DNA of 64,000 nucleotides from Keratinibaculum paraultunense. Its GTDB lineage: Bacteria > Bacillota > Clostridia > Tissierellales > Tepidimicrobiaceae. Under the pieces are notes generated by a model. It did no database searches. It saw only the letters and a program-made list of their open reading frames with translations, and was not told the DNA's origin. Shown piece by piece: positions 8,011-17,856 of this stretch (positions within the stretch are counted from its first letter, which is position 1; each line of letters begins with the position of its first letter). Where the stretch lies: positions 248,001 to 312,000 of the forward strand of contig NZ_CP068564.1 in NCBI RefSeq assembly GCF_016767175.1. The letters are read 5' to 3'. Both the position numbers and the translations under genes were made by a program.

Positions 8011-9372
8011 TTAAAATAGTATATGAGCAGCTATAGATATTATAGGTAATGTTATTAAAGTCCTTTCAATAAATATTATGAATAATTCTCCTAAGGATAC
8101 AGGAATTCTAGAACCTAATATAACAGCTCCTACTTCAGATAAATAAACTAATTGAGTTACGGAAACTGTAGCTACTACAAATCGTGTCATTTCACTAGGA
8201 ATAGCAGATCCTATAACTGAAGGTAAAAACATATCTGCAAATCCTACTACCATAGTTCTAGAAGCTTCAACTGCATAAGGGATTTTAAATAATTTTAAAA
8301 TTGGAATAAAGGGCATCCCTAACCAATCAAATATTGGAGTAGATTCTGCAATAATAAGAGCTATAGTACCAAAAGCCATTATTACAGGTAATACTCCTAG
8401 CCACATATCTAAAACGGTCTGAAAGCCATTAATAATAAATTCTTTTATATTACTGCTTTCTTCTGCTCTTTTTACTGCTAAATAAGTACCCCATTGAAAA
8501 CTTGTAAGTCCTTCTGGAATATCTTCTCCTATATCCATCTTTTTACCAGTATAGTACGTATCTTCTTTTTTAGACAAAGGTGGAATCCTAGGCATTATAA
8601 TAGCTGCAATTATTCCAGAAATAAGTACTGTCAAATAATAAGGACCAAATAGATGAGTTAGATCAACTGCTTCTAAAACTACTAAGCAAAATGTAATAGA
8701 TACAACTGAAAAAGTAGTAGCTATAACAGCAGCTTCCCTTGTAGTATAATATCCTTCTTCATACTGTTTATTAGTCAATGCTACACCAATAGTGCCGTCT
8801 CCTACAAAGGATGCAATACAATCAATGGATGAGCGACCTGGTAACTTAAATACTGGTCTCATTATAGGAGTAAGTAATGCTCCTACAAATTCTAATAGTC
8901 CAAAATCTGTTAAGAAAGGTAATAAAAATCCTGCAAATAGGAAAATAGAAAATAATCCTAATATTAAATCATGAAGTATTAATCCACCAGTATCTCCAGA
9001 CCAAATCCATTCTGGACCTATTTCTAAATATACTAGAATAGCCAGTATTAATCCAACAATTCTAGTTCCAAGCCAAAAATTAGATACAGAAAATGTGGAC
9101 TTCAAATATTCGTTATTTTCTATAAAATTAGGTTTGAATAGTTTATAAATTAAAGTCATAATACTGGAAAAAGCTATAACCAATAAAACAATTGTAGGTA
9201 AGACAGGTTTTAATAATTCTGTTAGCTTTCCAGCTAACAAAGCAACTACGATGGTTGTTTCTCCTTCATATTTAAAGGGAAACATTAATAAAACAATTCC
9301 AATAAGCGAAGGTAGAATAAACTTTAAATAATCAGTAACTGAAAAATTCTTTTCTTCATATGGATTACCCAT
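8011..9372 (-). CDS. YjiH family membrane protein (nucleoside-recognition/Gate domain)
   Basis: The 453-residue polytopic membrane protein has about 10 hydrophobic segments and the hallmark of the YjiH/Gate family. The conserved stretch GRSSIDCIASFVGDGTIGVA lies near the middle, and VVGFADMFLPSVI is in the second half. Family members are thought to be transporters, often placed beside amino acid or peptide catabolic genes as here (arginase). The substrate is unknown. The minus-strand ribosome binding site (GGGGGAGGT) fits the ATG at 9372. Confidence 0.75.
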   Translation of the reverse strand: MGNPYEEKNFSVTDYLKFILPSLIGIVLLMFPFKYEGETTIVVALLAGKLTELLKPVLPTIVLLVIAFSSIMTLIYKLFKPNFIENNEYLKSTFSVSNFWLGTRIVGLILAILVYLEIGPEWIWSGDTGGLILHDLILGLFSIFLFAGFLLPFLTDFGLLEFVGALLTPIMRPVFKLPGRSSIDCIASFVGDGTIGVALTNKQYEEGYYTTREAAVIATTFSVVSITFCLVVLEAVDLTHLFGPYYLTVLISGIIAAIIMPRIPPLSKKEDTYYTGKKMDIGEDIPEGLTSFQWGTYLAVKRAEESSNIKEFIINGFQTVLDMWLGVLPVIMAFGTIALIIAESTPIFDWLGMPFIPILKLFKIPYAVEASRTMVVGFADMFLPSVIGSAIPSEMTRFVVATVSVTQLVYLSEVGAVILGSRIPVSLGELFIIFIERTLITLPIISIAAHILF

Positions 9373-9668
9373 TTAGTACCTCCCCCTTGTTTGTTTTTAC
9401 TATATTTTAATCCATTCCTCCTTTCTTTTAAATTTATTAGAGATTTATTAAAATTATAAAATAAAACTTAACAAATGTCAAAATTGTTTTAATTTTCAAT
9501 ACAAATTTTGTGAGATGAACATATGATTTTATAGTATGTTATATTTTAATTTTATCTATTTATGTTTTTTTATTTGTGTAACTAAAATGTAATAATTAAA
9601 TTATTATATTGACATATTTAAATGGTATAATTAAAAAGAGTAAATTGTATATTGAATGGAGGATAAGA

Positions 9669-11261
9669 ATGAATAAGAAAAACATATTAAATATGGCGAT
9701 TATGTCATTTATAATTATTTTATTCAATAGTACTTTTTCTTTTGCAATGGTTTCTGATATAGAAAGTCATTGGGCTAAAAAAGAAATTGCTTATTTAATT
9801 GAAAGAGGTGATGTACAAGGTTATAATGATGGTACTTTTAAACCTAATAAAAATATAACTAGAGCTGAATTTTTTAAAATGACAAATAATGTGTATGGAT
9901 TTAAAGAAGTTAGCGAAGTATCTTTTAAAGATGTAAAAAAAGATGATTGGTATTTTGAAGAGGTAGGAAAGGCTATAGCTGCAGGATATATTGGCGGCTA
10001 TGAAGACGGTACTATAAGACCTAATAAGCCGATAACTAGGGAAGAAGCAGCAAAAATTATAGTTATAGCTTCTGAGCTTAAAGAAAAAATAGAAGATATA
10101 GATTTAAATTTTGTAGATAGTCATGAAATAGGAAGTTGGGCTAAGAATTATGTGAAAACAATGAAATCTCAAGGATATATGAAAGGCTATGAAGATGGAA
10201 CTTTTAGACCTAAGAGGCAAATAACTAGAGGAGAAACTGCTAAAATATTTGCAGATATCATAAAAAATGCGAATGACAATCAAACAGGAGATTTAGATAT
10301 TAATGATACTTTAGAAATTGCAAATGAAGAAGATATGATTAAACCTGTAGAACCAATAAAAATAATTTCTAAACATGAAGAATTTATAAAATTAGCAAAT
10401 GAATTGCCTAATCCTAATGATATAAAAGAGATAGTAGCTACAGATAAAATAAAAGTAGAAAATTTACGTAAATTATATAATAGTTTAACTCAAGAGGATA
10501 TAGAAAAAATATCAAAAAATATAATACATAAATTTGAAGAAGTAGAGGCTAAAATCGAGTCGTTAAAGACTCCAATAAAATTGAAATCTCAAGTAAGTAT
10601 GGAGCAAGCTCAAGTTTGGGCTATTAGAAAGGGTGCACATAAAAGATTTATAGATATAGCTCCATATTATTGGGAATATGGAAGACTTACAGGGATAAAT
10701 CCGGAGATATTGTATGCACAAGCAGCAAAAGAGACTAATTTTGGAAGATATACAGGGCAAGTTAAGCCAGAGATGAATAATTGGGCTGGTATTAAAATAG
10801 CAGATTCTATAGGAGATAATACTTATGATCATGAAATATTTTCTACCCCAGAGGATGGTGTAAGAGCACATTTTAATCATATTGGATTATATTGTGGGAT
10901 AGATCCTATAGGGGATCCTCATTCTAGATGGTATAAGACAAAAACTGCATCATGGGCAGGAAACATTCAATATGTAGAGGATTTAGGAGAACGTTGGGCA
11001 CCACATCCAGACTATGGAATATCCATAATGAGAGATTATGTATCAAATATATATAAAACTTCTTTTTCTTCAATTGAGGATTTAAACATAGCATTGGAAT
11101 TTAGTCAAAAATTTGACGAATTAGAAGAATATGATGAGAGCATTATAGATGAAGTAATAAAGCAATATAATTTTCTTACAGAAAATCAAAAAGCTTTAAT
11201 ACCTTACAATATTAATGAAAAAATAGATGAAATAAATAAAGTTAATATAAGTAAGAAATAA
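9669..11261 (+). CDS. S-layer-anchored glucosaminidase-type autolysin
   Basis: I chose ATG 9669 because GGAGGA lies just upstream and the sequence then begins with a clean signal peptide (residues 1-26); a longer frame back to 9609 lacks these. Three SLH repeats occupy roughly residues 27-200, each with the form (G)Y.DGTF.P...ITR.E. A charged linker follows. The C-terminal part (about 325-460) is a glucosaminidase domain (GINPEILYAQAAKETNFGRY, probable catalytic Glu355). It should bind pyruvylated wall polymer and cleave N-acetylglucosaminyl bonds in peptidoglycan. A strong terminator follows. Confidence 0.8.
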   Translation: MNKKNILNMAIMSFIIILFNSTFSFAMVSDIESHWAKKEIAYLIERGDVQGYNDGTFKPNKNITRAEFFKMTNNVYGFKEVSEVSFKDVKKDDWYFEEVGKAIAAGYIGGYEDGTIRPNKPITREEAAKIIVIASELKEKIEDIDLNFVDSHEIGSWAKNYVKTMKSQGYMKGYEDGTFRPKRQITRGETAKIFADIIKNANDNQTGDLDINDTLEIANEEDMIKPVEPIKIISKHEEFIKLANELPNPNDIKEIVATDKIKVENLRKLYNSLTQEDIEKISKNIIHKFEEVEAKIESLKTPIKLKSQVSMEQAQVWAIRKGAHKRFIDIAPYYWEYGRLTGINPEILYAQAAKETNFGRYTGQVKPEMNNWAGIKIADSIGDNTYDHEIFSTPEDGVRAHFNHIGLYCGIDPIGDPHSRWYKTKTASWAGNIQYVEDLGERWAPHPDYGISIMRDYVSNIYKTSFSSIEDLNIALEFSQKFDELEEYDESIIDEVIKQYNFLTENQKALIPYNINEKIDEINKVNISKK

Positions 11262-11277
11262 TTTTTTATTTTACTTA

Positions 11278-11345
11278 CCCCTTGCTATATTGAGCACTAA
11301 GGAAAATTACATATATTTTGGCTCGGTATGGCAAGGGGCTTTTTA
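11278..11345 (+). terminator. Intrinsic terminator after the SLH autolysin
   Basis: CCCCTTGCTATATTGAGC (11278-11295) pairs with 11321-11338 over 18 bp with three G-U wobbles in the RNA, then a CTTTTTA tract. The loop is about 25 bases. The convergent RemA-like gene ends just downstream. Confidence 0.75.
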
Positions 11346-11350
11346 TAAAC

Positions 11351-11734
11351 TTAGTCATCTTCTATAGAATCTAAGTCATGGGTTAATATTTCTTCAATTT
11401 TTGATTGAATTCTATCTAAATCTAAACCAGCTTCATCTAATATGCTTTTTCTTAACATAGGTCCAATTTGTTCAATATCATCTAATAGGTCTTGTAAAAG
11501 TTCTAAAGCTGCAGTAGCTTCCAATACATCTCTAGGAGTTTCAGACATATTGGCTAAAATAGAAGTTTCTGTTCTAGAAGCTATAATAGGTTCATCAAGA
11601 CCTTCTACATAGACTAAAGTACGTCTTCCAGGTCCCCTATTATCTTCAATAGGAACTAGAGCTACAATTTTATCTGATCTTACAAATTTGCCATAACCTA
11701 GTGGGACGATAGTATTTCCACGAATTTCCAACAT
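11351..11734 (-). CDS. RemA-like DUF370 regulator with acidic C-terminal extension
   Basis: The first ~70 residues match the DUF370/RemA pattern: GYGKFVRSDKIVALVP, then GRRTLVYVEGLDEPIIAS. RemA is a DNA-binding activator of matrix and osmoprotection genes in Bacillus. The protein is 127 residues long, about 40-50 residues longer than ordinary RemA. The extra C-terminal part is a predicted helix rich in Asp, Glu and Leu ending DLDSIEDD. It is divergent from the D-serine dehydratase gene, and the shared ~85-bp promoter region might be controlled by it (inference). Confidence 0.65.
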   Translation of the reverse strand: MLEIRGNTIVPLGYGKFVRSDKIVALVPIEDNRGPGRRTLVYVEGLDEPIIASRTETSILANMSETPRDVLEATAALELLQDLLDDIEQIGPMLRKSILDEAGLDLDRIQSKIEEILTHDLDSIEDD

Positions 11735-11820
11735 ACCCCACCCCCTCGTTTTTTATTGATATATGTTTACTAATATTATATCATAGACATAATATGATGT
11801 ATTATACGGAGGTGTAAAAA

Positions 11821-13092
11821 ATGAATGTGACATTTACTCAAAAAGATAAAAATTCCATACTGGAAGATATAAAATCATTAAAAGAGACTGTATGGATAAA
11901 TGAAAATTATAGTAAATTTAAAGATGTTAAAAAAGATTTGCCTTTATCCTATGAAGATGTATTAGAAGCAGAAAAAAGACTAACTAGATTTCAACCATTT
12001 ATTAAAAGAGCTTTCCCTGAAACTAAAGATGGTGTTATTGAATCTCCTATAATGAAAATTGATAATATGAAAGAACGGATGGAAAAAGATTTTGGGAAAG
12101 AGATTAAAGGAACACTTCTATTAAAAAGGGATGATCTACTTCCTATAGCTGGTTCCATAAAAGCAAGAGGTGGAATATATGAAGTATTAAAACATGCAGA
12201 AACATTGGCTATAAATAATAATTTATTATCTATTGATGACGATTATTCTGTATTAGCAGAGGATAAATTTAAAGAATTTTTTTCTAACTATACGATACAA
12301 GTAGGTAGTACAGGCAATTTAGGGCTTAGTATTGGAATAATTAGTGCAAAGCTGGGCTTTAAAGTAAAAGTTCATATGTCTCAGGATGCAAAAAAGTGGA
12401 AAAAAGATCTTCTTAGAAGTAAAGGTGTTGAAGTGGTGGAATATACATCTGATTATTCAAAAGCAGTAGAAGAAGGAAGAAAAGAATCAGAAAATGATCC
12501 TAATAGCTATTTTGTAGATGATGAAAATTCCAAAAACTTGTTTTTAGGATATGCTGTGGGAGGAATAAGGTTAAAGAAACAATTAGATAATATGGGTATA
12601 GTGGTAGACAAAGCACATCCTTTATTTGTATATTTACCTTGTGGTGTAGGAGGAGGTCCTGGAGGGATAACTTACGGTTTAAAACTTGTATATGAAGATA
12701 ATGTCCATTGTTTATTTGCGGAACCTACTCATTCTCCAGCTATGCTATTAGGGTTAATTACAGGATTACATGATAAGGTATCTGTAGAGGATTTTGGATT
12801 AGACAATAAGACTGATGCAGACGGATTAGCAGTAGGTCGCCCTTCTTCTTTTGTAGGGAAAATGATGGAAAGACTTTTGATGGGGATATATACTATAGAT
12901 GATAGTAGATTATATAAATTTTTAAAAGCTTTATACGAAGAAGAAGATATATTTCTAGAACCGTCAGCATTAGCAGGATTTCTAGGACCTATATTATTTG
13001 CAAACGAAGATAATGCTACTCATATATGTTGGGCTACAGGAGGAAGTTTAGTTCCTGAATATGTAAGAAAAGAATATTTAAAGAGAGTATAA
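11821..13092 (+). CDS. dsdA: D-serine ammonia-lyase (D-serine dehydratase)
   Basis: The 423-residue fold-type II PLP enzyme deaminates D-serine to pyruvate and ammonia. The Schiff-base lysine is Lys114 in GSIKARGG. The phosphate-binding loop is the GSTGNLGLS stretch, and the glycine-rich CGVGGGPGG segment is typical of DsdA. Length and sequence match the family throughout. AGGAGGTG upstream gives a clear start. It heads a run of genes acting on D-residues and unusual peptides (isoaspartyl dipeptidase, exporter, amidohydrolase). Confidence 0.9.
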   Translation: MNVTFTQKDKNSILEDIKSLKETVWINENYSKFKDVKKDLPLSYEDVLEAEKRLTRFQPFIKRAFPETKDGVIESPIMKIDNMKERMEKDFGKEIKGTLLLKRDDLLPIAGSIKARGGIYEVLKHAETLAINNNLLSIDDDYSVLAEDKFKEFFSNYTIQVGSTGNLGLSIGIISAKLGFKVKVHMSQDAKKWKKDLLRSKGVEVVEYTSDYSKAVEEGRKESENDPNSYFVDDENSKNLFLGYAVGGIRLKKQLDNMGIVVDKAHPLFVYLPCGVGGGPGGITYGLKLVYEDNVHCLFAEPTHSPAMLLGLITGLHDKVSVEDFGLDNKTDADGLAVGRPSSFVGKMMERLLMGIYTIDDSRLYKFLKALYEEEDIFLEPSALAGFLGPILFANEDNATHICWATGGSLVPEYVRKEYLKRV

Positions 13093-13120
13093 TAAATGTA
13101 TGTATAAAAGGGGGATATTG

Positions 13121-14293
13121 ATGCTAACATTGATAAAAGGTGGAGAAGTTTATGCACCAAGTTATATGGGCAAGAAGGATATATTATTAGTTGGGAATAA
13201 GATTGGATATATAAAGGATGAAATATGTGTTCCAAAGGATTTTGTAGATATAAATATTATAGATGCTAAAGACAAATATGTGGTTCCAGGATTTATAGAT
13301 TCTCATGTTCATATATGCGGTGGTGGTGGAGAAGGAGGTTTTAAAACTAGGACTCCAGAAATACAATTAACTGATATTACTCTTGGAGGAGTTACTACGG
13401 TGATAGGGGTTTTAGGTACAGATGGAACTACTAGAACTATGAGTAATTTAATAGCTAAAGCTAGAGGACTTGAAGAAGAAGGTATTACTACATATGTATA
13501 TACTGGTTCTTATCAAGTACCTATAAGAACTATTACAGGGAGTATACAGGATGATATTATATTGATAGATAAAATAATTGGTGTAGGAGAAGTAGCTCTT
13601 TCTGATCATCGTTCTAGTCAACCAACGGTAGAGGATATAATGAAAATAGCAGCAGAAGCTAGAGTTGGCGGAATATTATCAGATAAGGCAGGAGTAATTA
13701 ATATTCATATGGGAGATGGGGAAAGGCAATTGGATTTTTTAGAGGAAATAGTTGAAACTACTGAGATACCTATAACTCAATTTTTACCAACTCATATGGG
13801 TAGAAATACTAAATTATTTATAAAATCTATTGAATATGCTAAAAAAGGAGGATTTATTGATTTTACTACAAGCTCAAGTAGTGAAGAGAAAAAATCAAGG
13901 GATACAAAACCTAGCAGAGCTTTAAAGATATTGTTAGAGGAGGGAGTATCCCCTAAAAACATAACTTTTTCATCAGATGGGCAGGGAAGTTTGCCTAAAT
14001 TTGATAATGAAAGAAATTTTATAGGTTTAGGCGTAGGAAAGGTAACCTCTTTGTATGAAGAGGTAAGAGATGCTATACTTGATGAAGGGGTTTCTATGGA
14101 CAAGGCTTTAATGACTATAACCTCTAATCCTGCTAATATATTAAAACTTTATAGGAAAGGGTATATAAAGGAAGGCATGGATAGTGATGTAGTACTTATT
14201 GATAAAGATACATTGGAAATAGATACTGTCATAGCTATGGGAAGAGTCATGATATTAGAGGGAGAAATTATAGTTAAAGGTACTTTTGAGTAA
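13121..14293 (+). CDS. iadA: Isoaspartyl dipeptidase (beta-aspartyl peptidase)
   Basis: The start is ATG 13121, 6 bases after AAGGGGGAT; an upstream in-frame ATG at 13100 would place that ribosome binding site inside the gene. The 390-residue amidohydrolase has the metal-binding HVH (His62, His64) in GFIDSHVHICGGGGEGGF, the catalytic TTHMGR-like sentence (here PTHMGRN) and SSDGQGSLP near the end. It cleaves beta-aspartyl dipeptides that arise when Asn or Asp residues isomerise in old proteins. It sits 28 bases after dsdA, in one operon. Confidence 0.88.
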   Translation: MLTLIKGGEVYAPSYMGKKDILLVGNKIGYIKDEICVPKDFVDINIIDAKDKYVVPGFIDSHVHICGGGGEGGFKTRTPEIQLTDITLGGVTTVIGVLGTDGTTRTMSNLIAKARGLEEEGITTYVYTGSYQVPIRTITGSIQDDIILIDKIIGVGEVALSDHRSSQPTVEDIMKIAAEARVGGILSDKAGVINIHMGDGERQLDFLEEIVETTEIPITQFLPTHMGRNTKLFIKSIEYAKKGGFIDFTTSSSSEEKKSRDTKPSRALKILLEEGVSPKNITFSSDGQGSLPKFDNERNFIGLGVGKVTSLYEEVRDAILDEGVSMDKALMTITSNPANILKLYRKGYIKEGMDSDVVLIDKDTLEIDTVIAMGRVMILEGEIIVKGTFE

Positions 14294-14356
14294 ATAGATG
14301 CTTCTTTGATGTAATGTATGAATAAATATAAAAATGTATATAGGAAGTGATATGCT

Positions 14357-15718
14357 ATGAATAGAGAAGTTAAACTTACAGAAGGTAGTATATCAAGATC
14401 TATGATAAAATTAGCTTTACCAATTATAGCTAATTCATTTGTTCAAATGGCTTACAATTTTATGGATATGATTTGGTTAGGAAGAGTAGGAACTAAAGCT
14501 GTTGCAGCAGCTGGTACAGCAGGATTTTTCACATGGATTGGAGCTGCTATTTTATTAATTCCGAAAGTAGGGGCAGAAGTAGGGGTTGCTCAATCTTATG
14601 GGAAAAATGATATGAAAAAGGTGAAAAACTATATATCTAATACATTACAGCTAAGTATAATATTAGCTTTAGTTTATTCCCTATTTCTTATATATTTTAG
14701 GGAAAACCTTATAGGATTTTTTGGTTTGGATGATGTAGAAGTTGTACAGATGGCTATAGATTATCTAGCAATTGTTGCTATTGGAATGGTGTTTTTCTTC
14801 ATAAATCCAGTTTTTGCAGGAATATTTAATGGTTTTGGCAATAGTTTAACGCCTTTTATAATAAATTCCATTGGATTAGGTTTAAACATAGTTCTAGATC
14901 CTATAATGATATTTGGATTAGGACCTTTTCCTGAAATGGGAATTAAAGGTGCAGCATTAGCCACTATAATATCCCAATTTATAGCTACAATAATATTTGT
15001 GAAAGTATGTAAAGATAAACCAAATATATTTTCTAATTTAAAAATGTTTAGTATACCTGATGTTCAATTTGTTAAAAGAATTTTTAAATTGGGATTACCT
15101 GTGTCTTTACAAGAATTTTTCTTTTCTATTATAGCTTTATTAATAGCTAAGATATTAGCTAAATGGGGTCCAACTCCTATAGCAGTACAGAATGTAGGTT
15201 CTCAAATAGAAGCTATATCTTGGATGACGGCAGGGGGATTTTCAACAGCCTTAAGTGCCTTTGTAGGACAAAATTATGGAGCAAAAAAAATAGGCAGAGT
15301 AAAAGAAGGCTATAAAAAAACTATGATTATGGTAGGAGTAGTAGGAATATTTGCTACTTGTTTACTTATATTTGGTGCAACACCAATATTTAGCTTATTT
15401 ATACCTGAAGATGCAGAAGCCATAAAAGAGGGAACTATATATTTGAGGATTTTAGGAGTTTCTCAATTCTTTATGTGTATAGAAATAGCAACAGCAGGAG
15501 CATTTTATGGATTAGGGAAAAGCATACCTCCTGCTATTGTAGGAATTCTATGTAATCTATTTCGGATTCCTTGTTCTTTAATTTTATCCAACTATACATC
15601 GTTGGGATTAAAGGGTATATGGTGGAGTATTAGTATAAGTAGTATTCTTAAAGGCGTAATACTTACTATATGGTTTGTAATTGTGGTTAAAAGGGATCCA
15701 GAATTAAATGATTCATAA
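14357..15718 (+). CDS. MATE family efflux transporter
   Basis: The 453-residue membrane protein has 12 predicted helices in two MatE halves (first opening MIKLALPIIANSFVQ; second opening IFKLGLPVSLQEFFF). It exchanges Na+ or H+ for an exported compound; the substrate is unknown. It lies between iadA and the M20 amidohydrolase in the same orientation with short gaps, so it may export or import a peptide-derived compound of the same pathway (inference). It is one of three MATE proteins in this window. Confidence 0.85.
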   Translation: MNREVKLTEGSISRSMIKLALPIIANSFVQMAYNFMDMIWLGRVGTKAVAAAGTAGFFTWIGAAILLIPKVGAEVGVAQSYGKNDMKKVKNYISNTLQLSIILALVYSLFLIYFRENLIGFFGLDDVEVVQMAIDYLAIVAIGMVFFFINPVFAGIFNGFGNSLTPFIINSIGLGLNIVLDPIMIFGLGPFPEMGIKGAALATIISQFIATIIFVKVCKDKPNIFSNLKMFSIPDVQFVKRIFKLGLPVSLQEFFFSIIALLIAKILAKWGPTPIAVQNVGSQIEAISWMTAGGFSTALSAFVGQNYGAKKIGRVKEGYKKTMIMVGVVGIFATCLLIFGATPIFSLFIPEDAEAIKEGTIYLRILGVSQFFMCIEIATAGAFYGLGKSIPPAIVGILCNLFRIPCSLILSNYTSLGLKGIWWSISISSILKGVILTIWFVIVVKRDPELNDS

Positions 15719-15739
15719 TTTTAAATCTGAGGTGATAAC

Positions 15740-17047
15740 ATGGGAAAGGAATATTTAAAGGAAAAGGTCTGTAATTATATTGATGAAAAACAAAAAGAAA
15801 TAATTCATATTGGGGAAACTATATTTGATAATCCAGAACTAGGCTTTAAAGAAATAAAAACAGCACAATTAATAAAAAAGACTTTTATGAGAATGAATAT
15901 TGCATATGAGGATAATATTGCAATAACTGGTATAAAAGCAACAGTAAAAGGGAAGAAGCAAGGTCCCAAAGTAGCAATTATTGGAGAACTAGATGCAGTG
16001 AAGACTCCTGAACATCCAAGGGCAGATAAACTTACAGGTGCAGCTCATTCATGTGGACATAATGCCCAATTGGCTTCAATGATAGGGGCAGCATATGGTT
16101 TAGTATCAACTAATATTATAGACGAATTAGCAGGACAAGTTTGTTTTATAGCTGCACCCGCAGAAGAATTTGTTGAATTAGAATATAGAAAAAAACTAAA
16201 AGAAGAAGGGAAAATCCAATTTTTTAGCGGGAAACAAGAGTTAATAAGGATAGGAGTTTTTGATGATATTGATATAGCTATGATGGTTCATTCCCATGCA
16301 AATACAAAAGAAAGAAAAGTATTTTTAAATGGTAGTAGTACTGGATTTATTGCAAAAGAAATTAGATATATAGGGAAAGCAGCTCACGCAGGAGGTAATC
16401 CTTATGATGGAGTAAATGCACTAAATGCAGCTATAGTAGCAATTACTGCTATAAATGCACAAAGAGAAACTTTTCGAGATGAAGATGGAATTAGAGTCCA
16501 TCCTATAATTACTAAAGGTGGAGATCTTGTAAATGTAGTTCCATCAGATGTTCGTTTAGAAACTTATGTTAGAGGGAAAAATTCTTCTTCTATCCTAAAA
16601 GCAAACGGAAAAGTTGATAGATCATTTAAAGCAGGGGCTTATGCTATTGGAGCAAAGGTAAAGATACTGGATATACCAGGATATTTGCCTTTATTTCAAG
16701 ATACAAATCTTTCAAATATATTTGAGCAAAATGTATCTAATTTGGTTGAATACGAAAATATTATAAAAGGAGTAGATATGATAGGTTCTACAGATATTGG
16801 TGATCTTAGTCATATTATTCCTGTTATTCAACCTACTATGGGAGGATATGAGGGCTCTGCTCATGGTGCTGATTTTAAAATATATGATCCTTATATGGCT
16901 TATATAATTCCAGCAAAGGCAATGGCAATGACTGTTATTGATTTATTATATGAAGATGGGAAAATAGGGAAAGATATTATAAAAAATTTTAAACCAAAAT
17001 TGACCAAACAAGAATATTTGAGATTATTAAATAATATAGGGGTGTAA
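15740..17047 (+). CDS. M20 family amidohydrolase/aminoacylase
   Basis: The 435-residue protein has the M20D layout. The metal site begins near GAAHSCGHNAQLA, with the catalytic Glu in APAEEFVE. The lid/dimer domain contains KAAHAGGNPYDGVNAL, and a C-terminal metal-site histidine lies near SAHGADF. Relatives hydrolyse N-acyl amino acids, aminobenzoyl-glutamate or dipeptides. It follows the MATE gene by 21 bases with a GAGGTGA ribosome binding site. A role in trimming peptides or acylated amino acids is inferred. Confidence 0.8.
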   Translation: MGKEYLKEKVCNYIDEKQKEIIHIGETIFDNPELGFKEIKTAQLIKKTFMRMNIAYEDNIAITGIKATVKGKKQGPKVAIIGELDAVKTPEHPRADKLTGAAHSCGHNAQLASMIGAAYGLVSTNIIDELAGQVCFIAAPAEEFVELEYRKKLKEEGKIQFFSGKQELIRIGVFDDIDIAMMVHSHANTKERKVFLNGSSTGFIAKEIRYIGKAAHAGGNPYDGVNALNAAIVAITAINAQRETFRDEDGIRVHPIITKGGDLVNVVPSDVRLETYVRGKNSSSILKANGKVDRSFKAGAYAIGAKVKILDIPGYLPLFQDTNLSNIFEQNVSNLVEYENIIKGVDMIGSTDIGDLSHIIPVIQPTMGGYEGSAHGADFKIYDPYMAYIIPAKAMAMTVIDLLYEDGKIGKDIIKNFKPKLTKQEYLRLLNNIGV

Positions 17048-17120
17048 AATTTGTAATATGTTTTAGAAATGTATTTTTATTTACAGTTATTAAATTTGCA
17101 TATATTTAAAATTGATTATT

Positions 17121-17147
17121 AATAGGGGTAAAATATTTACCCCTATT
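17121..17147. terminator. Bidirectional terminator between M20 and racemase genes
   Basis: AATAGGGGTAAA (17121-17132) and TTTACCCCTATT (17136-17147) form a perfect 12-bp stem with a 3-base loop, followed by TTATTG on the plus strand. The right arm includes the TAG stop of the minus-strand racemase gene. Confidence 0.75.
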
Positions 17148-17826
17148 TTATTGCTAGGTCAATACAACATTTTGCCAATATAGTCAGTGGATCAAAATAT
17201 TGTTTGCTCGTTTTTATTTTTTCAAATAGAAATGATAACTCTGTACATCCTACAATTATTGGTATTTCTTTATTTGTCATATACTTATTAATTAATGATT
17301 CAAATTCTTTTAAAGTTACATTAAAATTTGAAGATTTTATTCCATATATCCATTTCATGATGATCTTTTTATCTTTGTCATTAGGAGTTAATATATTTAA
17401 ACCAGAAGAATTAAAGGCTTTATCATATATTTTTGCTTGGTAGGTTCCTTCTGTAGCCAGGAGTAAATAATCTTTATTTCCTGAATTATTTGCTTTAAGA
17501 AAGTTTACTGTTTCGTATATCATATTTAATATTTTTACTTTAGTATATTTCACTATATCATCATAAAAATAATGAGCTGTATTGCATGGTATTGCAATAT
17601 AATCTACACCCATTGATTCTAGCCTTATAGCTGATCTTATTAATTCGATTCTTGGATCTTTTCCTTTTCCTAATATATATTCTGTTCTGTCAGGGATATT
17701 TGTGTTATTGTCTATGATGATATGTAAATGATCTTGATCTTTTTCTGCAGGAGTTAATTCTATAATTTTTTTAAAGAATTCACAAGTAGCAAGAGGTCCC
17801 ATACCGCCTAATATTCCTAAAATCAT
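17143..17826 (-). CDS. Aspartate/glutamate racemase family protein
   Basis: The 227-residue cofactor-independent racemase has both catalytic cysteines in context: Cys81 in AIPCNTAH and Cys194 in VGCTELS. The N-terminal GILGGMGPLAT is typical of the aspartate racemase (RacD/RacX) branch rather than MurI. It would interconvert L- and D-aspartate, or other acidic or basic amino acids. It converges with the dsdA-iadA-MATE-M20 run, and the DmpA-type peptidase lies 30 bases upstream on the same strand. Confidence 0.85.
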   Translation of the reverse strand: MILGILGGMGPLATCEFFKKIIELTPAEKDQDHLHIIIDNNTNIPDRTEYILGKGKDPRIELIRSAIRLESMGVDYIAIPCNTAHYFYDDIVKYTKVKILNMIYETVNFLKANNSGNKDYLLLATEGTYQAKIYDKAFNSSGLNILTPNDKDKKIIMKWIYGIKSSNFNVTLKEFESLINKYMTNKEIPIIVGCTELSFLFEKIKTSKQYFDPLTILAKCCIDLAIK

Positions 17827-17856
17827 ATTTATAACCTCTTTTCAAAATATAATGTT

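Noticed and set aside
9540-9668. Promoter for the SLH autolysin built from TTGACA near 9610
   Set aside because: The nearest TATAAT is only about 11 bases away and no good alternative spacing was found, so no promoter is called.
11755-11810. AT-rich inverted repeats (ATATTAT/ATAATAT) between the RemA-like gene and dsdA
   Set aside because: The arms are pure A/T and imperfect around them; such repeats are expected by chance in this DNA, so no operator is called.
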